Source: Prolixibacteraceae bacterium | GTDB taxonomy: Bacteria; Bacteroidota; Bacteroidia; Bacteroidales; Prolixibacteraceae | DNA: 64,000 nt | NCBI GenBank assembly: GCA_021740385.1 | Contig: JAIOZY010000005.1 | Coordinates: forward strand, 1-64,000 | Direction: 5' to 3' | In this document: piece after piece, positions 41,802-50,500 of the stretch | Numbering within the stretch: position 1 is the stretch's first letter | Layout of the letters: each line of letters starts with the position of its first letter | Notes under the pieces: model-generated | What the model was told of the DNA's origin: nothing | Seen by the model: the letters and a program-made list of their open reading frames with translations, nothing else | Database searches by the model: none | Translations under genes and position numbers: made by a program

Positions 41802-44414
41802 CTATTGAACCAACGACTTCTGCAGTAAAATAAAGAAGGTACTTCCCTTTCCGGTTTCGCTTTCTACCCAAATTTTACCATCGAGCAAATCCATCAGTTC
41901 GGCAACAATTGATAACCCCAGTCCGGTGCCGCCAATGTTTCCCTTGTCAACATTGCTGCCGCGGTAAAAACGGTCGAAAATCTTTTCCTTTTCATCGGGC
42001 GATATACCAATTCCGGTATCCCGGACAAAAAACACAGCATCGGAACTGATCAGCTTACAACCCAGTGTTATTGAACCCCGCGTTGTATATTTAAAGGCAT
42101 TTGAAACGAGGTTTGTCAATACTTGTCGCAGTTTTTCGTAATCGGTTTTTATTGTTCGGATCAGTGATTCACCGGGCTCAACAATCAGCTCCACCCCTTT
42201 TTGATATTCCGGTAAATTAAACGAATGCTTAATGTCTTCAAGAAAACCGTTTATAACAAATTCGGAAGGCACATAAGAAAGTAAACGTGTTTGAAGCCTT
42301 GAATAAAGTACAATATCGTCGATTATGTGTACAAGTTGTTCAGAATTGTTAACGATAATGTTAGCATATTGGCACATTTGCTCTCTGCTCTCTTCCTCGG
42401 GCAACAGGCTGGCAAATCCCATGATGGAATTCATGGGCGTGCGAATTTCGTGGCTCAGGTTAGCGAGGAAGGAGGTCTTCAGCCGGTCACTTTCTTCAGC
42501 CTTTTCTTTTGAGCTTATCAATTCCTGTTCAATCCGTTTTCTATCGGTTATGTCTCTGAGGTGTTCAATAATTAAAGCAACCTCTCCTTTCTCGTTAAGA
42601 ATTGGGTATGAACGTGCTTCAAGCCATATTTTCATCTCAGGCACATATTTCTCAATATTTGCTGCTTTTTTAGTTTTTATGGCTATTGTGGTAGCACATT
42701 CGTCACATTGCTTTGTCCGGCCTATCAGCTCAAAACAACGTTTTCCTTTTTCATCGCCCTTTTGAATATTTAAGAATTTGTAGCCGGCTTTGTTGTAACT
42801 GATAATGTTGTGGTTTGTATCCTGAATACCAATGATGTCGGGAATGGCATCAAAAACCCCCTCGAGCAAAGCTGCTGATTCGCGGGCATTTTCTTCACTC
42901 CTGTTCAGGTCATCCTGTAAAAGTTTTCGCTCAACAAGCGTACCAATAAGCCTTGCCGAACTCTTTAACCGCATTTTTGCCAGCTCGACAATTACAGGTG
43001 GCCTTGCTTCGTATTTTCTGGCTTGCCGGAGTAATTCCTCCGGGTCGACCCTGTATCTTTTTGCAATTTTCTTCAGGGAGCCTTCATCGGTTGGAGGGTT
43101 GCCATAACCAAAATTAATGGCGCCAATAATATCTCCGTATGCATAAATTGGAACAGCATAAAGGTTTATGCCTCCGCTGCATCCAATATCGACAGGCCTT
43201 CCCTCAACAATGGCCCTTTTCGAAACATTGTTCCAGCACGATTCATGGCAAAGCCATTTCCCGCTTTTTAATGCTTCATAATTATCTTCTGTATTACAAA
43301 GTTTACGGGAAGCACTATCGAGAAACCGGCACCACCCCGATGAAAACAGACCCAGGGCATAATCGCCATTTTTTTCATATATGGCACTTGACGTTTCGAG
43401 CAGGCTTAAATAATCGCCTGCTAAATCGTTCAAAATGCTTTTTTCAACAGAATATTTTATAAGCCCGTTTGTATTTAATTCTGTTAAGTCCTTGTATTCA
43501 GGCACCCATTCTGTTTTGTTGTTGTTTTCACGCTTTATTTTTTCAGGATCGAGCATCCATTCAATGCGTTTCAGGTTATCCTGGGCCAGCCTATATTCCG
43601 TAATATCCCGCGCAACACCAAACATAATTTCCTCCTCATCGCTTGGAAAAGAATTCCATGAGAGCCATTTTACTGAACCGTCCTTGCACACATACCGGTT
43701 AACAAACTGATAAGCAATACGCCCATCAACAATTGTTGATTTAATGTTGTTGGTGGCATCAACGTCATCGGGGTGAACGAAATCATTCCAGGGCCTCGAT
43801 AAAAGTTCTTCTTTACTCCAGCCAAGGGTTTTTTCCCAGGCAGGGTTCAATACTTTGAAATAGCCATCGAAACCGGCAATACAAAGCATGTCTACAGAAT
43901 GATTGAAGAACTTATCGCTATCATTAAGCTTCCGCTCAAGTACCTTTCGTTGAATAATTTCATTATTCAATTCACGGTTAAGCTTTTTCAGGGTCTTGTT
44001 TTGTTGTGTTAATTCTTTATTTGCATTTTGAAGTGCTCTGTTTTTTTGAGAAAGGTCGATGGTTTGTTGTTGAACAATTTTCTGCAGCTTATTCTTTTGT
44101 TCGTTTAGCAAAATATCCTGGTCGTTCTTCTCAAGTATCAACGCCAGCATTTGAATCGCATTCTGAAGGTGAGCCGTTTGTTCAATGTTTGATTTTGGAA
44201 TACCATCAATTTCAATATAGCCGTATGTTCTTTTTCGTGTTGTAACAGGCATATAATTTTCATGGGTTGGCTTTTCATTGCCATGCCAATGAAAAGAAAG
44301 ATCAGGAAACAATTCGTTTATACTTTCCAAAAAAAGCTTTACCACCTGTTTACTGTTTTTCATTTGTGACAGGCTTGTGGTAACAAGGAACAACTCAGAA
44401 GCAAAATTATTCAT
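41802..44414 (-). CDS. Cytoplasmic PAS-PocR-PAS histidine kinase
   Basis: 870 residues, no membrane segment. An N-terminal region of about 90 residues and a coiled coil (100-165) lead to PAS1 (about 170-290; NPAWEKTLGWSKEELLSRPW), a PocR ligand-binding domain (about 310-480; SGWCRFLDSASRKLCN, CHESCWNNVSKRAI, DIGCSGGINLYAVPI), PAS2 (about 515-630, with CFELIGRTKQCDEC), HisKA (LANLSHEIRTPMNSIMG) and HATPase (SNAFKYT, DTGIGI, GGTGLGLSIV). PocR domains bind small organic effectors such as 1,2-propanediol or hydrocarbon derivatives. The gene overlaps the upstream MEDS gene by 8 bases. The kinase core closely resembles the next kinase upstream. No receiver domain. Confidence 0.92.
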   Translation of the reverse strand: MNNFASELFLVTTSLSQMKNSKQVVKLFLESINELFPDLSFHWHGNEKPTHENYMPVTTRKRTYGYIEIDGIPKSNIEQTAHLQNAIQMLALILEKNDQDILLNEQKNKLQKIVQQQTIDLSQKNRALQNANKELTQQNKTLKKLNRELNNEIIQRKVLERKLNDSDKFFNHSVDMLCIAGFDGYFKVLNPAWEKTLGWSKEELLSRPWNDFVHPDDVDATNNIKSTIVDGRIAYQFVNRYVCKDGSVKWLSWNSFPSDEEEIMFGVARDITEYRLAQDNLKRIEWMLDPEKIKRENNNKTEWVPEYKDLTELNTNGLIKYSVEKSILNDLAGDYLSLLETSSAIYEKNGDYALGLFSSGWCRFLDSASRKLCNTEDNYEALKSGKWLCHESCWNNVSKRAIVEGRPVDIGCSGGINLYAVPIYAYGDIIGAINFGYGNPPTDEGSLKKIAKRYRVDPEELLRQARKYEARPPVIVELAKMRLKSSARLIGTLVERKLLQDDLNRSEENARESAALLEGVFDAIPDIIGIQDTNHNIISYNKAGYKFLNIQKGDEKGKRCFELIGRTKQCDECATTIAIKTKKAANIEKYVPEMKIWLEARSYPILNEKGEVALIIEHLRDITDRKRIEQELISSKEKAEESDRLKTSFLANLSHEIRTPMNSIMGFASLLPEEESREQMCQYANIIVNNSEQLVHIIDDIVLYSRLQTRLLSYVPSEFVINGFLEDIKHSFNLPEYQKGVELIVEPGESLIRTIKTDYEKLRQVLTNLVSNAFKYTTRGSITLGCKLISSDAVFFVRDTGIGISPDEKEKIFDRFYRGSNVDKGNIGGTGLGLSIVAELMDLLDGKIWVESETGKGSTFFILLQKSLVQ

Positions 44415-45075
44415 GATTGTTCCTTTTTCGTGTAAGGAACTGTGGTGAATTTTCGGCCAGCCACTTATCGGGATGGATGTAATAGGGGTTTTGAATTATT
44501 ATACCCCCGTTTATTGAATAAGGGTGTACCTGTAACACTTTCATAATAAATTTCCCGCTGAATTTATTCAGGTTATATAAACAAATGCTGATCCACGGTT
44601 TACCGGGAATAAAATAATTTAACCTTGCCTCGTAAGCCATGAGGTGTTCAACTCCGGGAATTGCTTTAATAGCCCAGGTCATTTCGGCTGTTGCCCTGAT
44701 ATTAACTTTTCGTTTGGCTTGTGATTGTTGATAAAAACTGTTCAGTGAATCGTCCATGTGCCATGGGTCGAAGGTTCCGTTTGGATAATACAAATCTCTG
44801 GCAGGCTTAATGATAAAAACATCTTCATTTTGAATTTTCTCCTGGCATTCAGGGCAAAAGTGAACAAAATCATTATGGAAGTTTTTCTTTGTACGTTCTT
44901 CAAAACAGTAAAAATGAAGATCATTATTGATGCACCCTTGCTTTAGAAAACCGAAAATAATTTCATCCCTTTCTTTTTCGCTCTCGTAAAGCCCACAGAT
45001 ATGAACCCCCCAGTTACAGGTATATTCACCTATTCCCAGCTTAAGTTTTTGCTGATTAGAAGTGTGTATGTGCAT
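44407..45075 (-). CDS. MEDS-domain sensory protein coupled to the PocR kinase
   Basis: 222 residues, soluble. CNWGVHICGLYESEKERDEI, NDLHFYCFEE, GTFDPWHMDDSLNSFY, IRATAEMTWAI and YEARLNYFIPGKPWISICLY match the MEDS domain (DcmR/methanogen sensory domain), a RecA/KaiC-derived fold that lost its P-loop and is thought to sense hydrocarbons or chlorinated C1 compounds. A CPEC pair (HFCPECQEKI) is present, a possible metal or redox site. The reading frame ends 8 bases inside the kinase gene, implying co-translation and probably a complex. ATG at 45075 chosen; the upstream extension looks non-coding. Confidence 0.85.
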   Translation of the reverse strand: MHIHTSNQQKLKLGIGEYTCNWGVHICGLYESEKERDEIIFGFLKQGCINNDLHFYCFEERTKKNFHNDFVHFCPECQEKIQNEDVFIIKPARDLYYPNGTFDPWHMDDSLNSFYQQSQAKRKVNIRATAEMTWAIKAIPGVEHLMAYEARLNYFIPGKPWISICLYNLNKFSGKFIMKVLQVHPYSINGGIIIQNPYYIHPDKWLAENSPQFLTRKRNNHE

Positions 45076-45165
45076 TACCCTTTCCTTTTCGTATCTACCT
45101 GTAATATACAAATTTTTAAAGGATTATTTAAATATGAAAGGGATTATTTGAATATGGATTATATT

Positions 45166-47451
45166 TCAGACAGAAAAGAAAAATGCAGTACCACTATTCT
45201 CAATACTCTCAACCCATATTTCACCCTTTATCAATTCCACCAGTTCTTTAACAATCGATAATCCCAGTCCGGTACCGCCAATATTACCTTTGCATACATT
45301 GCTTCCCCGGTAAAACCGGTCAAATATCTTTTCTTTTTCTCCTTTGGGAATTCCAACGCCGGTGTCTTTTACAAAAAATGCTGTTTTATTGTTAATCTCG
45401 CTGTAACCTATTGTAATTGTACCCTTTGGTGTGTATTTAAATGCGTTAGATACAAGGTTGGTAAAAATCTGTTTTACTTTTTCATAGTCGGAGGTAATTT
45501 CATTATTTAACAAATCTCCTGAATCGATGATCAGTTCAACGCCTTTTTTATAATCGGGGAGGTTAAACATTTGCTTCACATCGGATAGTAAATCCTGTAC
45601 AATGAATTGCGAGGGTGCATAAGAAAGCAACCGGGTTTGTAAGCGCGAATAGAGTACAATGTCGTCGATAATGTGTACCAATTGTTCCGAACTGCTTACA
45701 ATAATTTTAGCATAATTCATCAACAATTCCATGCTATCTTCCTCGGGCAGCAGGCTGGCAAATCCCATGATGGAGTTCATGGGCGTGCGTATTTCGTGGC
45801 TCATGTTTGCCAGGAATGCCGATTTGAGTCGGTCGCTTTCTTCGGCTTTTCGTTTAGCTCTTTTCAATTCGCGGTTAGCTTGCAATAATGCGTCGTTTTT
45901 TTCCTTTACTGCAATCTCCCATTGCTTCCGGTTGGTAATGTCGATGGTATACCCGGCCAAAAGGTTGCGTTTGCCCTGCTTTATTGGGAACTTTATGGTA
46001 GTATAGTACCGTCCTTCAAGTTCTTCGTCAAGTTTAATAATTTCTCCATTTGAAACCACCTGCCAGTCATCGGCAGTCATTTTTCTGGCAAAGTCGGGAG
46101 GAAAAAGCTCTTCCATCGTTTTTCCGGTCATTTTCGATCCGGGCATCCCAGTCATATCAATGAAGTTTTCACTGGCAACAATGACTTTGCTTCCATCAGG
46201 TGTAACTTCTTTAATAAAAGTATAAATAGGTGAATTCAGTATAAATTTCGACAGCAGTTCGTTTATGTCCTTCAACTCTTTTTCAATTTCTTTCAGCCCG
46301 GAAATATCGGTAACGGTAGAAACCATGGTGTTTTGTTCCGGCAATGGAATATTCACGGCATTTACAATGCCTTTAGTCCCATCACGGTGGGTCACTTTTA
46401 GGTTCTCCCAGTGCATTCTGGACGGATCGCCCGATTTGATATCGGACAATACCTGTTCCCTGATTTGCGCCCGGTATTCAGGATCGGAAAAAACCTTTTC
46501 GAAAAAGTCATGAATTGAGTCAATATCATTTCTTGACCATCCATAAATCTCTTCAAATTTTTTATTTACATAAGTAATTTTTGAACTTTGAATTGCATTT
46601 AAAGCAATACCAATGGGCAGGTTGTCGAGAATGGTCTGAATAAATGTGTTTTTTTCCTGAAGTTCACTGTTTAGTTTTTCCAGTTCAACACCGGCTTTCC
46701 GGATATCGTCAATATCCATGATCACCTCAACGCCGCCCCACAGTTTCCCGTTTTTATCGAACAGGGGTATGGCATACGCTTTGGTAGAAAAGCCCAACAT
46801 CTTTTCTTCTTCGGGAGTCGACAGTCTCACCTTTACCTTCCCATCGTTAAATGCTTTTACCAGGTTACACTGCGGGCATGGTTTTTTCAGTTTTTTCCGA
46901 ACGGAATAACAGGTTTTCCCAAGGATCTCTTCCAGGCAACTTTGACCAAATTTTTTGTAGGCCTGTTCGTTTGCATGCAGCACCCTGAATTCGGTATCAA
47001 CAACAGTTACGATACCGGGCAGGGCATTTATCACGGCATTCAGTTCATCAAGGCTTTTGTGGTACTCTTCGTCCCTTTCCCTAAAAAGGTTCTCGGCTTC
47101 TTTTTGTGCCGTAATATCTACGGTTAACAACATTACACCCTGCGGAATGGGCTTAACCCTGATTTTCAGCCATAAAAAATCGTCATAGGTAAATGCGATT
47201 TTTTCTTCAAACAGAACAGATTTTTTCCCGGTTACATTTTTTTCAATCCGGTTAAAAAGGTGGTTTTTATTTTTTCCCTTGAATATGTTGTTAAGCTTTC
47301 CCCCAATGCACAAGTTTCGGTCAACACGAAAATGTTCCGCGGCCTGTTTGTTCATGTAAACAACATCACTGCTTTCATTAACAATCAGGCATCCCTCAAG
47401 CAAATGATCGAGATAATCCGGAAGTGAATTTAATGGTTTCTGATTGTCCAT
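45166..47451 (-). CDS. Cytoplasmic four-PAS histidine kinase
   Basis: 761 residues, no membrane segment. Four PAS domains (about 20-125, 140-255, 275-395, 400-520), HisKA (LANMSHEIRTPMNSIMG) and HATPase (SNAFKYT, DTGVGI, GGTGLGLSIV). PAS2 carries three Cys (CYSVRKKLKKPCPQC), an arrangement also seen in PAS2 of the PocR kinase and suggestive of a metal or redox cofactor. From HisKA to the end the sequence parallels the PocR kinase almost line by line (LVHIIDDIVLYSRLQTRLLS in both), pointing to duplication of the core with new sensors. ATG at 47451 is preferred to a TTG seven codons earlier. It ends 90 bases before the MEDS gene. Confidence 0.91.
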   Translation of the reverse strand: MDNQKPLNSLPDYLDHLLEGCLIVNESSDVVYMNKQAAEHFRVDRNLCIGGKLNNIFKGKNKNHLFNRIEKNVTGKKSVLFEEKIAFTYDDFLWLKIRVKPIPQGVMLLTVDITAQKEAENLFRERDEEYHKSLDELNAVINALPGIVTVVDTEFRVLHANEQAYKKFGQSCLEEILGKTCYSVRKKLKKPCPQCNLVKAFNDGKVKVRLSTPEEEKMLGFSTKAYAIPLFDKNGKLWGGVEVIMDIDDIRKAGVELEKLNSELQEKNTFIQTILDNLPIGIALNAIQSSKITYVNKKFEEIYGWSRNDIDSIHDFFEKVFSDPEYRAQIREQVLSDIKSGDPSRMHWENLKVTHRDGTKGIVNAVNIPLPEQNTMVSTVTDISGLKEIEKELKDINELLSKFILNSPIYTFIKEVTPDGSKVIVASENFIDMTGMPGSKMTGKTMEELFPPDFARKMTADDWQVVSNGEIIKLDEELEGRYYTTIKFPIKQGKRNLLAGYTIDITNRKQWEIAVKEKNDALLQANRELKRAKRKAEESDRLKSAFLANMSHEIRTPMNSIMGFASLLPEEDSMELLMNYAKIIVSSSEQLVHIIDDIVLYSRLQTRLLSYAPSQFIVQDLLSDVKQMFNLPDYKKGVELIIDSGDLLNNEITSDYEKVKQIFTNLVSNAFKYTPKGTITIGYSEINNKTAFFVKDTGVGIPKGEKEKIFDRFYRGSNVCKGNIGGTGLGLSIVKELVELIKGEIWVESIENSGTAFFFSV

Positions 47452-47485
47452 TCTGCTGTTTTCGTTTCCCAAAATCGCCAGTAAT

Positions 47486-47493
47486 CAAAATTA
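47486..47493 (-). promoter_or_regulatory. Promoter of the four-PAS kinase gene
   Basis: Minus-strand TAATTTTG matches TAnnTTTG, 35 bases upstream of the ATG. It may also serve the MEDS and PocR kinase genes downstream. Confidence 0.5.
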
Positions 47494-47573
47494 GCGCTTA
47501 TTCAAAAAAAAGTCAATCAGTTCTATATTGTTTGCATCAACAAAAACGAAGTACTTAAACCCCACAAAAGCAA

Positions 47574-50500
47574 TTAACGTACGGGCAAAGTAAACCTGAA
47601 AACCGATCCCTTTCCTTCTTCTGATTCTATCCAGATTTTTCCACCCATCAATTCAATTAGGTTTTTAACAATAGACAAGCCCAGACCGTTGCCCCCTTTC
47701 GACCTTGTTTTATTGTTTTCACCCTGCCTGAAACGTTCAAAAACTGCCTGTTGGTGTTCTTTTTTAATCCCGATGCCGGTATCGGCAACAAACATGGTAA
47801 CAAATGCATCATCAACACTTTCAACGCCAAAGCTAATTTTTCCTTTCTCGGTAAATTTCAGCGAATTATTAAGCAGGTTTGTAAATATCTGTATCAGTCG
47901 GTTTTCATCGGCATAAACCTTCACCCCGGTCTTGGTTTTAATTTCAATTTCGATATTGGCCTTGTCAATTTCCAGTTTTTTTCGCGAAAAAACGGTATGC
48001 AACGATTTTATTACAGGTGAAACCTCATGTATACCCGGGAAAAGTTTTAGTTGTCCTGTTTCAAGGCTCGAAATGTCAATAATGTCGTTAATGATTTGCA
48101 ACAGACTGTCGGCGCTTTTGTTGATAATAGCTGAAAATTCAATTTTATTTTCCTTTGACAGCTCTTCTTCGGAAGCAAGGAAATTACTGAAACCCAGAAT
48201 GGAATTGAGCGGGGTGCGTATTTCGTGGCTCATATTTGCCAGGAAAGAGGATTTTAACTGGTCACTTTCTTCAGCGCGGTCTTTTGCCTGCACCAATTCT
48301 TCCATCATTTTTTTCTTCTCGGTAATGTCTTCTTTTATACCAACATAATAGAGTATTTCTCCCTGATCGTCGAGGATGGGTGAAATGATGGCACTTTCCC
48401 AAAACAGTTCCCCGTTCTTTTTGCGGTTCAATATTTCACCACTCCAGTCCTTACCTGCTTCAAGTTTTTTCCACATTTCTTTATAAAAAGGCTTATCGTG
48501 ATGCCCCGATTTTAATATGCGGGGATTTTTTCCAATTACCTCATCGTTCGTATACCCGGTAACTTCCGAAAATTTAGGATTTACATATTCAACAACACCT
48601 TCTGGATTTGTGATAATTATGCTAACCGGGCTTTGTGAAACGGCCTTTGCAAGTTTTGCAGCTTCGGCCTCGGCTTCTTTTTCGCGGGTAATATCGCGTC
48701 CCACACCAACCAGACCGATTATTTTCCCATCGGCAGCTTTTAACGGCACCTTTGAACTAAGCAGCATTTTTGTTTGCCCGAAGCGGTTTGTTAATCGCTC
48801 TTCACGGTTAATAACGGGTATGCCTTTTTTCAGCACTGTAAGGTCGTCTTCCCAAAAATGTTGGGCCATTTCGGGCGGGAACAGTTCAAAATCATCCTTG
48901 CCCAGTAATTCTTCTTCGCTATTTACCCCGCAATTCTCCACATCGGCCTTGTTGGCAATTAATTTCTTTCCTTCGGTATCTTTCATGTATATGGCATCGG
49001 GCAGGTTGTCGATAATAGTGCGTAGCAGGAGGCTTGATTTAATAATCTGGTCGGCTGCCTCCTTTCGCTGTGTGATGTCCCTTATAAAAGCACAAACAGC
49101 CTTTCTCCCCTCGTATTCAATAAACTGAAGGTGGGCTTCTACCGGGTATTTTGTGCCGTCTTTTCGTTGGTGAATGGTTTCGAAACCGATATTGGCCTTT
49201 TCCCCTTCGGTTAAGGGTTTAAGAATTGTTTCAAATTCCTTTAACGTGAATTCCGGCTTAATGTCATAAGGGGCCATTTGAAGGATTTCATCGGAACTGT
49301 ACCCCAGGTTACTCATTGCCGATTGGTTCAGGTATATAAATTTAAATTTTTCGCTGTCGAAAACATATATTTCATCCTGTGTCTCTTCAACAATTTTTGA
49401 AAGCGATTTCACCCGCTCCTCGGCCAGCTTTTTCTCATGGATATCGCGTCCAACACCAATAACAGAAACAACCCGGTTGTTTTCATCAAGAACGGCCTTG
49501 TCGGACCACGAAAGCCACCGCCAGCCTTTGGTCGTAAACGCACGTTGCTCAATGTAACAGGTATAAGGCGGGGCAAACAGTTTTTTCATTTCGTTTTCTG
49601 TTCCCGCCTTGTCATCTTCATGCACCAGGGGCATAAATGAATTTCCAATCAGTTCTGCTTCGGTTTTACCAAATAATTCACAATAACTTTTACTTACAAA
49701 CTGGTAGCGGTTTTCAGCATCAACTTTTACAACAAGTTCGCTTTGGTTCTGTATAATAAGCCGGTATTTCTCTTCGCTCTCCCTGAGCATACGAAGGGCT
49801 GTTTTTTGTGGGGTAATGTCGGATATTGTGCCAATATACCCCGCCAAATTGCCCTTTGCATCCAATTCGGGCACCGCATGGCCGCTTACCCAAACAATCT
49901 TACCATCGGGGTGGATAAAACGGTATTCGGTAAACGATTCTTTTTTGTTATTAAAAGCCTCGCTCCAACCATCAATAACCGCTTCACGGTCTTCGGGGTG
50001 GACGGCTATGGCCCATTTCATATCCTGTGCCTCAAACGGTGATAAGCCGCTTAACCTGCTCCACATTGGGTTAACATAAGTAGTGCGGCCCTTGCTGTCG
50101 GTCCTGAAAATGCCAACAGTAGCATGGTTTGTAAGTGTCTGGAAGAGGTTTTCGCTTGCCTTTAACGCATCTTCATACAGCTTGCGCTCGTTAATATCGC
50201 TAATAAAACCCTCAAGTGCCAATAATTCGCCTTTATCGTCGAAAATGCCCCGACCTTTTTCCCATACCCATTTAATTTTGCCCGATTTTGTGGTTATGCG
50301 GTATTCAATTGTATAACCTTTTTTAATGGCCAGCGACTTTTGTATTTCGTCCCAAACATAATCACGATCGGCATTCACAATCAGGTCATTGTATGCTTTT
50401 GAACGGTTTTCTTCAAGCTCTTCGCTGGCATAACCGGTTAACCCGGTGCATCCGCTGCTGATGAACTCCATGGTCCAGTTGCGGTCGTTTTTGCACCGGT

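Noticed and set aside
48517-49128. A 203-codon plus-strand open frame
   Set aside because: Antisense to the giant histidine kinase; Ser-rich shadow frame.
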